Positions 24,716 through 36,600 of a stretch of DNA of 64,000 bases are shown here, piece by piece. The notes beneath the pieces are model-generated. The model had not been told where the DNA came from, made no database searches, and saw nothing but the letters and a program-made list of their open reading frames with translations. Position numbers and translations under genes: made by a program. Position 1 is the first letter of the stretch. The number at the start of each line of letters is the position of its first letter. This stretch comes from Trochalopteron elliotii (lineage: Eukaryota > Chordata > Aves > Passeriformes > Leiothrichidae), in contig JANPWX010000202.1 in NCBI GenBank assembly GCA_024734555.1, positions 434,001-498,000 on the forward strand, read 5' to 3'.

Positions 24716-26931
24716 TTACTGATGGAAGCAGAAGTTTGTTCACTGGCATTCAGACAATGGTGTCTCTCTGTAGTTTGGATGGTTGAGACAAAGTTACAAG
24801 TTAAGGGAAGCTTTCCTCCATGCTTTTTAGTCTCTGGGGACACAGAGACTCTCTCTGAGATAACCTTTGACCTCTGTCTGCAAAAGACAAAGCCGAAAAG
24901 CAGATTTTTTGGGTTTTGGACCCTTTGACTTTCACCAAACACCTTAGTCTGGCATGTTTGATAAGCAGATGCTCCTGAAATTACTACAGGGACTTCAGCT
25001 CCTTCTCAAGCTCTTTAGCTTTGGCTAAAGCAGTAGGAATCAATCTTCATGCTGTCTAAAAGCAAGTTTTGCTAGCAAGGCTGTGATGGGATTTTGTATG
25101 TGGTCAAGCTAAGCTGACCATCTCCATTAGCAGTCAGCATTGGGACAGCTCCTGCCAGGCTTCTTTCCATGTCTGAAACTTCTACAAGTCACAGTGGCCA
25201 ACACTTTCACATCCTGACACCACAAGAAGTGGCACTGCAGTCACCAAATAGAGAGGCAGCACCTCTGGCTGCCACAGGTATCACTGACCCTCCTGAGATA
25301 GATGAGAAAAGGTTAAAAAGCACCTGGAGTGTTGCACATGGAGCCTAAGGATGACAAATTCTAGCTGTAAAGGCTGCAGGAGAAGCACAAGCTCTTGTAA
25401 TGGAGTCCAGGAGCTTGATACAGAAACTGTCTGTTGGAAAAGGCCTTGTGAGGACTGACTGTGCTGCTGAAAGTGAGTCATTTTTTTGGGGGATGGGGAA
25501 AGAGCTGAGTGTGTGGTGAGACAGGCTGGACAGTCCTTGACAGGAGATCTCAGCACTCACATAGGAGTCAATATCCCTCTGCTATGATAACACTTTCCTT
25601 CCTTGTGATGGACACTGGTACCCACTTGTCCACGTATTTTTATTTTGGAAAGGTTAATGACCATTTGGTTAAGCCTGAAAGGGTTTCTGCCCCAAATCTT
25701 GGCAGGAGGAAAAAGGAAAGATGGGGAATATCATCTGTGTCAATACACTAGACTGGAAATCAGCATCTTCTAGCTGCACTTTCACAGCCTGTATAACCTG
25801 ACCCTATGGGTCAAGGGGCAGACAAAATTCAACACCATCTGCTATTAGTTAGTTAATACTTAACCAAAAAATTGGGGTCAGCAGCCTCAATGAGCTACAG
25901 CTGGAGCTGGAGATAACAGATTTGGCTTTGAGAGGCATCCAACGCCTGAATCAACCCAGGGGATGTTATACCCCCACTGGGGTCGTGCTGGGATGATCCC
26001 CCTGGCTCTGCTTCATGCAAATGTCCTGTGGCCTTGGGATGTCGATGCATCTCCCTCCAGCTGGTCCCAGTTTGGGTGCCCAGTTTCCAGCCTATATAGC
26101 TGCAAAACACCTGGGTGCTTAGCCACGTGCTGCAAGGATCTCATCCTGCCTGCCAAAAGCTTCCAACAGCTGCACAGGCTAATTTTATAAGTCAGGTGTT
26201 TGCCTTTGACAGGCAACTCTTCATATCTTTATGACTAGACATTATTATATTGTTCTTTCATTTGATAACTGCTCCAGTAATGGCTTCCATTTGCAGTAAA
26301 TCTCGTGTGCTTTTTCCCCACTATTAAACATAAGATGATAACCTTTGTGGGAGGCTGTGCACAGAAATTCAGCGAGGCTTTAAGAGGTTGGGGAGGAGGG
26401 GAGACATGGAGGGGAAACGTGGTCAGAGTTAGCAAAGTGTCTGGTAGGAAGCTGCTTTTGGAGGAACTAATTATGCCCTGGAGCACTCGGAAGAACCTAC
26501 CCAGCCTGCAAGTTCAACCAGAAAATGAATATTTAAACGGCTCTTCGAGTTAGTAAGTCTTTGGAAAGCACTGCTCAATACCTGGAAAATAGACCCGAGA
26601 CACAGGATCAGATGAGTCTGAATGTGACTCAATGCAAATACTTGGCTTTTTTCACCACCACCACCACAGAGCAGAACCTATCCCTGTTAAATGGCTCTGG
26701 AAACACCAGCTAAAATCCTTTGATCAGTTCTCCCCAATGTGCAGCTGGTTGAGTTTTACCTTCCCTGCTAGTGCAGCCCTTGGTTTGCCATAGGCACTGC
26801 TGGATCTTGTCCAGAAACCTGGACTGGGATGAGGGAAGACCCCAAAGCTATGCAGGAGTTTCCCAAAGGCCTTCTCTGCAGCTGCTCTTGGGCTGTGGCT
26901 CCCCTTTCTCATGAATTGTTTTATACAGGTT

Positions 26932-26991
26932 CTATATATACATACATATATATATATATATATATGTTCTATGCATATAAATATATATACA
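26932..26991 (+). repeat. compound (TA)n/(CATA)n microsatellite
   Basis: TATATA, CATACATA, a perfect run of about ten TA units, a GTTCTATGCA break, then ATAAATATATATAC. The sequence is largely self-complementary and could form hairpins. Confidence 0.85.
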
Positions 26992-27465
26992 GTCACCCTG
27001 GAGGGTGAGAGCATAAGGAGAGATCAAACCCTCAGCAGCACCACGAGCTTGGCACATTAACTCTTCTGTTGGAAGATGGTTTTGGTGCCCCAGTGCTGCA
27101 GCTCTGGCCAGGTCTGGCTTATCTGGTGGCTCATTTGCTCTGGAGTTGAGCTGAAACCTGTCAGCAGACTGCAAAGCTTGGGACTAAAGACACCCCTGAG
27201 AAATGCAGTGAGGTGTGTTTAACCCAGACAGGTAACCAGACAGGGTGGTGGTGACTGTAATTCCATGTTGATACTGGTATTAAACCAGGGCCTGGAGCTC
27301 TTTGGGGGAAGCTAGGTAGTCATGGTCCAAACCACTGGGCACAGCTAAAAAACTTTGCTGGAAATGCACGAGGAGCCCCAAAAAATCAAAACAAATGTTG
27401 TTGAGTGGAGCCCCCAGTTCAGGCCCCCCTACTGCCTCTCAATCAGAAGTGCATGTGCAGAAAAT

Positions 27466-27525
27466 TCTTAGAACCACAGAAAGGCTTGAGTTGGAAGGGA
27501 CCTTAAATATTATCTAGTTCCAGAA
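27466..27525 (-). mobile_element. CR1 LINE 3' end fragment
   Basis: AACCACAGAAAGGCTTGAGT followed by TGGAAGGGACCTTAAATATT and ATCTAGTTCCAG is the reversed extreme 3' end of CR1, about 60 bases. Confidence 0.75.
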
Positions 27526-27843
27526 CTTCACCTTTTAACTCTTGTGTGTGCTGGAATTAAAGCCAGAATATGTTTTCCTACTACTGGATTTTGAATTCAG
27601 GCTGCAGAATAACCTCCTCTAACCTGGAGGAAAAGGCCTCTCCCCACAACTTACCTATCTAAATTATCTCCATTGCAAAGTGGCCTTTTACCTTCAGTCT
27701 GCAAAAAGGATGGAAAATTGCAGTGTTTTCCTTTCAGACAACGATTATTTTGTTGTCTTCCCAAGTCCCAATTAAATGATCATTTACACACTGTAATTTA
27801 AAGTGTGTGCTTTGCAGGTAAAATCCATATAGCCATAAAGTGA

Positions 27844-27861
27844 GTGTGTGTGTGTGTGTGT
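27844..27861 (+). repeat. (GT)n microsatellite
   Basis: Nine uninterrupted GT units. Confidence 0.85.
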
Positions 27862-28574
27862 ACAGTCATTATTGTTGCTGTTTGGTTTCTTCTCTAATAG
27901 CTAAAATATTAAAATGGGAAAAGCAAAGTGCTGATTATCCACAGATATGCCTAATTTCACATTCTGAAGGTATCTGCTAGAATAATGTGTATATAATATA
28001 GGCAATGAGTGTTCATGGGAGACTAAAGCTGGAACACAGCAGCAATTCCAAAAATAATTGTTCCTTCAGAGGGAAAATAATAATAAAAAAAACCCAACCC
28101 CAAACTTGCCCTAGAGCTTCAAGCAAAGCCTTTTGCTTATCCTTTTAAAAATAAATGCTAGCAATGCATTTTAATTTCCCATGTGGCTACATACACTGGC
28201 ATTATGAGAAATCCCTTATTTATGAAGCTCCTGGACAACCCTGGGTGCTGGTCCTGAAAATGCTCCACCCCTCTTGATTATTTTTTCAGCAGCTCAAAAA
28301 TAAAATGCTTTTGTGTTTGGGGTTGCGTTTTTTGGTTGGTTTTGTGTGTTTTGAGTTTTTTTTAATCTGGCCACCCTATGAGCAGCAGGATAGGAACAGC
28401 TCCTGAAAGGAAGGATGTATGGCACAACTCTCTTCTTGTGAGATTGAGTTTATTTGGGAAAAAACAAATAAATGTGAGGGGGAAGAGTGTTTTTTTGCTC
28501 TGGCTGCCTGTTGCTGGCCCTGGGATGAAACGGGGCTGCTGCAGCCTGAGGAGTTTCTCCTCTAAGTTGTTGGG

Positions 28575-28681
28575 TTAGGGGTTGTTTGGTTTTTATTTTG
28601 TTTTTTTGTTTGGGAGTTTTGGTGGACTTTCTTGGTTGTTTTTTTGTTTATTTGCTTGGGGGTTTTTTGCTTGGAGGTTGT
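28575..28681 (+). repeat. T/G-rich low-complexity tract
   Basis: Repeated GGTTTT, TTGTTTTTTTG and GGGGTTTTTT blocks over about 100 bases, with no element signature. Confidence 0.7.
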
Positions 28682-29217
28682 GAGTAACAGTGGATGAACA
28701 AGCACAAAGATTTCAACTACCAATTATTTTTCCTTATAACTTTTAATCTAACTAAGCTGCTGTCTAAAGAGAAGGGTGAGCTCTCTTCTTCAGAGATATT
28801 GGTGCATGTACAGAAAAACAAATCACTTTTTTTTTTTAAGGGAGGGCAAATCCTCAAAGAGGTTGGTTGCGATAAACCATGAATATGCGTGAACATCAAT
28901 GGGATTTGTAATTTTTTAAAAAGGTCATTTTAAATTTATTTTGTTTTTAAAAAGGATGTTGTTAGATTGTCTCCCAGCTTATTTCATCTCGTACATGCAG
29001 TGTGAATATGCTTCAGGTACTGACAGAATTTTTAATCAAAAAAAACTTTAAAAAGCGGATTTTGACTTTTATTAAAGGTGTAGCTAGCTTGTCTCACAAC
29101 TTAGTTCCGAGGTGAAATCATAAGTCTGGGCTATATAAATATGCTACAACTTCGGGCACTAATGTGATTTCTAATTGGGAAAAAAAAAAAAAGAAAAAAG
29201 AAAAAAAAATTGTTGGT

Positions 29218-29566
29218 NNNNNNNNNNNNNNNNNNNNNNNNNNNNNNNNNNNNNNNNNNNNNNNNNNNNNNNNNNNNNNNNNNNNNNNNNNNNNNNNNNN
29301 NNNNNNNNNNNNNNNNNNNNNNNNNNNNNNNNNNNNNNNNNNNNNNNNNNNNNNNNNNNNNNNNNNNNNNNNNNNNNNNNNNNNNNNNNNNNNNNNNNNN
29401 NNNNNNNNNNNNNNNNNNNNNNNNNNNNNNNNNNNNNNNNNNNNNNNNNNNNNNNNNNNNNNNNNNNNNNNNNNNNNNNNNNNNNNNNNNNNNNNNNNNN
29501 NNNNNNNNNNNNNNNNNNNNNNNNNNNNNNNNNNNNNNNNNNNNNNNNNNNNNNNNNNNNNNNNNN
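29218..29566. other. assembly gap (349 N)
   Basis: A run of 349 N follows an A-rich purine tract (29180-29209) and precedes a strongly GC-rich, CpG-rich block. Such a junction typically defeats sequencing, so the missing bases are probably GC-rich. Confidence 0.99.
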
Positions 29567-29850
29567 CGGCTAGGTCCATGATGCTCGTGAGCCGCGGAAC
29601 TGACGGAGCGCGGGCGGTCGGTGAGGGGAGCGGAGCTGCCCGGCTCGTCTGCACAAAGAGCCCCCCGGGCACGGCCTTTGCCTGGTCGGAGTCGCGGTGC
29701 GTGTCCGCAGGCGGGTGTCGGTGTCCCCTCGGTCGCCCTTTGTGCGGCAGCGCGGTGGGTTCGCGGCGGTGCCCGTGGTCACCCCATGGAGCGGGCTCGG
29801 GAGGAGCCCCGGGACCCGGCTGTGCCCAGGCTGGAGCCTTCACCGGGAGG
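29567..29850 (+). promoter_or_regulatory. CpG-rich block beside the gap, candidate upstream promoter and first exon
   Basis: This block is rich in CpG (CCGCGG, GCGCGGGCGG, GTCGCGGTGCG and similar) while sequence both before the gap and after about 29850 is AT-rich. It lies 10.8 kb upstream of the first BTBD3 coding exon. A donor-like TCG|GTGAGG at 29620/29621 could end a non-coding first exon. Mammalian BTBD3 is known to use several upstream first exons, so an alternative BTBD3 promoter is the simplest reading. A divergent non-coding RNA promoter is the alternative. Orientation is assumed. Confidence 0.5.
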
Positions 29851-30385
29851 CAGCCCAAAAGTTGGGGTTTGGGGTTTTTCTCCTGCTTAAAGTAAAGCTT
29901 CTTTTGTAAAAGAAGTACTTTAAGCATCAATTCGGTAAACTTCCCGGAGACACAATTAATAGTTGCACCCGGTTTGGCATAAATACCTCCTCCCTTCCCC
30001 ACGCTGTTGGCCGAACCTCCTGATGTACCTGTCTCTGAAGGTCCTGTAGCTTCACCCGCCTTTACAATTCACCATTTTCCTGTTTGTTTGGAGAAAGCCA
30101 CCTGTGAACTTGGAGGTTTATAAATTCAATTCGTTGTGATGTTTCCTGAGTCCTGAACCATTTTAAAACAGGAGGGAGTGGTGGGTTGTTCTGAGTTCGA
30201 GGAAAAGTTTGAGGTTAAGAATACCTAAGTGTTCCTAAACTGTGTTTACTAACATGCCTAATTCAACAGGCTGTCTCATCTGAGAAGTGCTGCTGCAGGT
30301 TTTTTGCCTTGTACTTAGTCCTCACCGTACTTTGTTTTCAGCATGTGATGTGTGTATTAAATTTTAATTTTCGCACTGTTTTTTC

Positions 30386-30411
30386 GATTTGTTTTTGTTT
30401 TTGTTTTTGTA
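30386..30411 (+). repeat. (GTTTTT)n short tandem repeat
   Basis: Four near-identical GTTTTT units downstream of the second CpG-rich block. Confidence 0.75.
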
Positions 30412-30672
30412 GAGAGGTGGTGCTGGCTTATAGGTGTACAATACTTTATTTGGTGTTGCTTAAACTTTTATGCCAGAGTTAGGCTCAAAATAGCTTTTAT
30501 TTTAGTGGGAGAGAACTGGTCACACCATTTCCTATAGAATGTATGTGCAGGGTGTCACGGTGCACAGTATCTGGGGTTTACTCAGTAATTTAGTTTTGCA
30601 AATCAAATCTCTTAGGCCCTTCATTTGAAGTAAGTTCTGCAGGATTCCCAAAGTTGAATGTCGACTGCAGTA

Positions 30673-30692
30673 CTTTTTTTTTTTTTTTTTTT
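30673..30692 (+). repeat. poly-T run
   Basis: About 20 T in a row. No retroelement body is visible on the reverse strand. Confidence 0.8.
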
Positions 30693-32339
30693 CCTTTTAA
30701 AATCCCCCACAGTAAGTACACTGCGGCTAACTACACAATAACTTCCCTTGTGTTTCCCTGCCAGTGATCCTCAGCTCTGCCCCAGAGGAAACACCTTCCA
30801 GACGCAACATGGGATTCATTTAGCTTGCCCTTTAAGGCTGGGGGAAAAAAAAATCCAAGTTGCAACAGTAACCTTTATGTTTTGGCCACTTGCTTGTTAC
30901 AGCTTGTGAGCAATTTTTTTTTTTCTTAATTTATCAAACAGTTACAATGAAAGCTGCAGAGCTAGGGTACGCTCACTTCAAACAGAGGTCTGATGATGAT
31001 AGGCCATGTGTTGTGTTGTCAGAAGAAATTTAGATCACCTGTTGTAGAAACTTGTGCAGATAAGATAAAGTTTTGCAGCAGAATATTGTTTATGCCCAGC
31101 ATTGGCTTTCTCTGATAATTCAGAATGATTCTGCCCTGATACTGTCTCTGGTAACTCCTCACACTTGGCTGGCTGTTGTTCTGCTTTACAAATGTTGAGG
31201 TACCTGAGCTGATGTGGAAGCTGTTTTGTGAGGCACTGAAATGAGTGATAAAGCAGCAGTTTCTATCTCAAAGGGCTGATAGATGAGGCAAAAGAGGGAA
31301 GTAAGAGATGGGAATCTCAGAAGGAAAAGATTACAAGCTCTTTGTGGTGGAAGTTGTCATCGGTTGCGTTTTCTGCCATTAAGTTGAATTCCAACCCCCT
31401 CCCTTGGTTACAAAAGCACTTTCTATGTGTGTGTCAGAAAACTGAGGGGGGAGGCTTAAGTAAGACATCATTCAAATTTGAAAACTTCCAATTTTGGGGG
31501 CCTGGCTCATCTGTTTTCTGATCCTGCTGCCCTCTATAAGTTTGATATCTCTGCAAGCTGCTGTGGAAACCAAGCAAGCCCAACATCTGGAACGTGTTTG
31601 CATTTTAAAACACTGGGGAGCTGGTTGGCAGTCTGTGGGTATCTGCTGTCTGTCCTGGCTGTGTGGGGTGCAGACTGGCAACAAACAGATTTGGAAGGTA
31701 TCTTGAGACATCACCCTGTTGCCTGTACCCTAAGATAACCTGATATCCTGAATAAATATTTCACTAGAGGATTATGTACCACTTCAATACCAGGCTGAAT
31801 GACTTGTTGATAACTTCCTTCTGTGACGGGATATTTATGTACCAGGTTACACTCCATGACCACCCTAGCTACACTTTCTCCTCTTCACATCCAAAGCAAT
31901 TTAAAGGAGTAATTTTCTTTAAAAACTACATTCTCTGGAGTTAGAGCTGTCCTGTCTCTCTGCTTGGTTGCAAGGGTTTTCTGAGGGTATGAAAAGAGAG
32001 CAGCTCTTCAGGCAGGTGGCATGTTTGCCTATCTGACAAGTGTGAGGATTCCTTAGAGCTCTTTGCCTTTACACCTCTACAAGACCAAAGTGATACCACC
32101 CCATGTATGCCAAGAAAAAGTAAAGGTGTTCATGCTATATAAAAGTTCATAATATGTAAAACTAATGGGTGATTATCTTGTGCAGTCCTTAATTATGCTG
32201 TTCTTTTTGATTACTTTCCCCTTCCTTAGTTTCTTTATCTTCTGCAGTTTATCTACACAGTCTGATGTGTCACAGAGTTACTGTGAAGAAGAACATTTAA
32301 GATATCCTAACATTGATAGAAAAATGCATATTAAGGCAC

Positions 32340-32378
32340 CAAAAATATATTCTGAAAATATATTCTGAAAAAATATAT
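32340..32378 (+). repeat. short tandem repeat of AAAATATATTCTG
   Basis: Two close copies of a 13-base unit and a partial third (AAAATATATT). Confidence 0.75.
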
Positions 32379-33485
32379 TTGGAATTTGAGCAGTATGTAT
32401 GTGTTTTTCTTGAAAATTCATGATGATGCAGTAGCTACCATTCACTTGTAAAGACAAGGAGAGACTGATGGAAATACTGAAGCATAACTGACTGCAAAGG
32501 AAGGCAAGTGTGACTGAACTGTTTGCAGCAAAGGAAAATAAATCTGATTTTCTAAAGCAGTGATAGGAGAAAAATTTGGGAACATCTTTATCTCCATGTG
32601 GATTCAAACAGAGGCTGTGTGTGCTGGGAGAGTCTGGAATCAGTGAAGGGCAAGTAACAAGATCCACAGCTTCTAACGTGTGGCAAAGAGAGAATCATTC
32701 AGGACAGTGCAGTTTAATGGATGTCATGCCTGGTTCCATTCCTTCAACTATTTGGATTAGGCTCAGGTTAGCAGTAATTGGTCTCTCATATCTAAAAATT
32801 GGGGTTAGTAGACGGTTGTAAAATCACTGCAAGAGTTGTTAATCACTGGTTGTAATTCTCACTTTTGAGAAGTGAGAGCCACTGTGGCTGAGAATGTTTG
32901 TCTTATCAAAGGTTTGGTTTACCAATGCACAGACCTGCTCCTCTTTCACTGGCATGATCTTCCTCTTCTGTGATTTAAAATGCAGTGGGAACGAGAAGCT
33001 GTACCAGACTTTTCCTGTTTAACACACTGAATGCTGCTGGCTGTGATGCTCTGCTGTAAACACACAGGTTACCAGTCTCCTGTGGGCTTTTAAGCTGCAT
33101 GTTCCCTAACCTTGCCTAGATGTAAAACTACAGATTGGCATGATGTGGTTTTCCATGACAGACCTGTACACTACAACACCTAACCAAGCTTTCCAAAAGT
33201 CCCCTCTGTTCTCCTTACCCTTGTTGAAGGTGCTGTTGCCATGACAGTCCCAGGGGACTGAAGTGTGCAGGACACAGAGCAGCTGTGCTTGTGCAATATC
33301 CTCTCCCCCTCTTCTGCCCCACTGGGAGCTTCAGCACAATGCTGTGACATGGTGAAAGTAGGTTACCTGCACATGAAAAATGTAGTCCTTGAGTGTCACT
33401 CTGATCTTTTTCAGCCTTCTGATGTTTGCATTTTTGTAGTGGAGTTTTTCACAGACTTCTAGGTAAACAAAAGTGTTTTAGAAAC

Positions 33486-33687
33486 TGTATATTCCTCTCT
33501 GGAGGAGGGACAATTGATAGACTTCTAGTTTGACCAGTGTGGTTGGAGAGGTGTCAACCTCGTTTGTCCAATCCCTGGTCATTGTCCAAAATCTATATAA
33601 ACCTAAGTGAAAAATAAACCTCTCTCTCTTTTTTGCTCTGACAACTGACTGTGTGAGTGTCCTTCATTTCGTGTCTGTCTAGCGACA
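33486..33687 (+). mobile_element. compact LTR-like element (probable solo retroviral LTR, family B)
   Basis: In about 120 bases there is a CCAAT box (33568-33572), TATATAA (33594-33600), AATAAA (33613-33618) and a T/G-rich tract (TTTTTTGCTCTGACAAC, TGTGTGAGTGTCC). A TATA box only about 20 bases before AATAAA, i.e. a very short R region, is typical of avian retroviral LTRs and unusual for host DNA. TG at 33486 and CA at 33686-33687 are possible ends; no target duplication was found, so the boundaries are approximate. No retroviral genes adjoin it. Confidence 0.6.
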
Positions 33688-36600
33688 CTTGAGTGTTCAC
33701 CAACATAATCATCTGTGATGCAGTTCCCCTCTGGATACATAGAGTAGTAACTTCTGGTGCCATTGGTTCTCTCAAGTGAAACATTCCTCTCTGAGGAAGG
33801 GCCTGTTTGCACACTTATTGTGTGTAGGGGAGCAAAGACATTTGGGAACCGCTGGTGTGAAGGAGCAGGAACAGGACCAGGCAGCTCACAGCCCACCCTT
33901 CAGAGAGCCTGTATTAATTTAACTATTCAGTTTGAAAATAATGGTTTGTGAGCCAAGTTAAAATTAGTAAAAGGTTTGTCTACAGAGGCGAGATCTGTCT
34001 GCAAGATTGGAAGTTCTGTCTGTAGTCATCTGATCTGACCTCTCCCTTGAAGCAGGCAGCATGTGAGTGCTGATTGTAGTGGTGGTTTTTCTGATGTGCA
34101 CTAAGATCAGTAGCTTCTTTCTCACAGGGCACCGAAGGATCATTAAATGCTAATGACTTTTGATTACTGTTGACCTTGGTCAATTTAGAATTAGTGACCT
34201 AGAGACGAAAACCACTGTATCTCATTACCAATTTCCTGAGCTATCTGATCTTTCCTTTGTGAGTCAGTTTTGGTAAGAGGCAGAGTAGAATTAAAGTTGA
34301 CCTTTGCCTTAGAAAGAGGGTTGAGTGCTTTCAGGTTTGCAATATCATGTTTATAAATAAATAAATGGCAGCCACTAAGAAAAAACTTCTTTTTTGACCC
34401 CAGAGACTGTCAAGAGCAAAGCTCTACATGAAATGAAATGGACAAGCTCGAGTAGCCACGATGGGGAACAAATGCATAATTTGTCTCTTTTAAATTAGTA
34501 GCAAAACAGTTTATGTCCTGTAACCTTGAATTGAATTATCATTTTGTGGTTGCAGGTTTTCTCTTCACAGAGTTCCTTTATAATTCTTGTTTTTACTTTG
34601 AACTATCAAGAAACAAGTTAATGCCCACAGGATGCATTGCAGATTTTAGTCTGGGATATTTTCTTCCTGCATCTCCCAAACTATTATATTGGGGAATATG
34701 TCTTAGCAGGCTTGTAAAATCATATCTTTTATGTTGTAATGAAGCATTTGACATTATTTTGTATCACATGCCCAGAAGAGAATGTCTGTGGGGTAATTCA
34801 CTGTAACGGGATCAAGTATATCGTTCACTGCAGGTTGTTTAAATGTAGGCCTTCCTTGCCACAGTTGTGGTTTATATGGTCTGTCATTCCTGCAGTAGGC
34901 ATGGTCTTCAAATCAGAATGAAAATGCAAGAAAATTTGGAACTTTTTTTTTTTCTCACTCTGATACGTTAGCTGTATTTATTTTGGTCCACCAGGGAACA
35001 AAACTTTTAACTTTAAAAGAAAAAAAACCAGCATAGCCAAGTGTTTGGGGCATAAATATTAAGTTATTCAGCCTCTCACTGATGTTAAATTGTAGGCTTT
35101 AAGCAGCTAAGAACGAAAAGTAACAAGAAAAAATGAGAATAGGAGATGTTGCAGTTGAGGTAGGAACAGGTTTATGGAAAGTGACTTGAAATCCACAGAA
35201 GGAAAGTGCACGTTTATTTGCGAGTAAACATAGGAGTAGATATTAATCTTAAGTGTTTTGTTGTGATTGCTTTGTCTCAGAATGGATATTGCTTGAAAGA
35301 AAAACAAACAAAAAGAAATATTTTACAGTTACAAAAATGACATGTTAGAAAGATTTAATGGAAAGGCTGCTTTGGTAGAGAGATTAAAAACAAATGCCAT
35401 GTGTAGCCTGTATGCTAGCAAATACTACAGGAGTGAAAAATAGTTGTGAATACTCATTCTTTAGGTTTCTATTTTATGTAAGTTTGTGTTTACCTTTTGA
35501 CTAACCTGCTCAGGACTTTCTGCTTTTGTTTTCTTTAAGTCATTAAGGACATTTAGGAAAAAAAAGTAAAAGCTATTTTAGTGGATAATGTTATGCAAAG
35601 TGTTTAAATCCTCATAAACACTAAGCAGATAAGAATATTTGGTAAGGAGTATGTTGCTAGTTAGCGTGAGTTCTGTAGAAAAATACAATTTAACTATTTT
35701 GGACTTTGTTTTGAAGCTTCTAGTCTTGGTTCAAGACGTAATTCTACCCTCATACTATTCTATTCTTTTGCAGCTCTTGGCTATTCTGGCATGTAAATGC
35801 TATTTTTTCAGCACCCATGTTGGCTTCTTTGAGAGTCTTTACAATTTTGCCCATCTTTCTTCCTGGTTTTGGTTGTATTTTTATTTTCCATAGGAGACCT
35901 TACTGAGTAAGAGTTCTTGCCAGCTTTTCCATGCAGCAGACAGAAGTAGATGCCATCTTGGTTTTTTCCAATGCTGCCAATAAGAAATTTAGGAGAGAGG
36001 AGATTGGCAGTTTTTGTCCACTGCAATGCACTTTATTACTTGAGGAAAGGAAGGGTAGAGCTATCAGTCCCCTCTCCAAATCTGGTTTTACAAACAGAAG
36101 GGTTGGAATGGTGGTTGGGAAGGACTCTTCCAAGTAACTGAATAATTTATAGATAGGTAAACAGAACAAGGCACTGCAGATGTGTGGGTTGGGTTTGTTG
36201 AGGTTTTCTGTTTGTTTAGTTAGTTTTTGAACATGTATATTCCATTTTTAAATGAGTGTTTAAAGTTAACTTAAATTCAGTGAAAGCTAGAAGTGGACAG
36301 ACAGGTGGATTTGTTGAACAGGAACATTGTGTATTTATTTTGGTTAATCAAGATGTGTCATCGGAAATTTGTTTCCTTGTAGGGGGAAATTCAGAATTTA
36401 AACAATGTTAATAATGCATAGGCATAGTAACTGCCAAAGAAGATATTTGGCAACTTTACAGAAAAAGAATTGTATGCATTTCCTCATTGCTTACTAAGAA
36501 TTCTTTCCTTTCTTCATAATGTGGTTGTAACAAACATTTGGGAATTTTGATGAAAGCTTGTTTTGCGTAGAATTGTCTAGCTCATGTTACTACATGAGGA

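Larger units (their letters stand above)
23369..29217. other. intergenic, no gene seen
   Basis: Includes microsatellites, one CR1 scrap and a T/G-rich tract. A 26645-26668 CAC-triplet run is the only other simple repeat. The A-rich tract at 29180-29209 borders the assembly gap. Confidence 0.75.

Noticed and set aside
24502..24942. Overlapping 146- and 127-codon frames on opposite strands
   Set aside because: They span a (TA)n repeat and an A-rich run, and translate to low-complexity Tyr/Ile and Lys stretches.
29118..30002. Long open frames crossing the N run on both strands
   Set aside because: Most of each frame is undetermined sequence, and the remainder is CpG-block DNA with Pro/Arg/Ala-rich chance translation.
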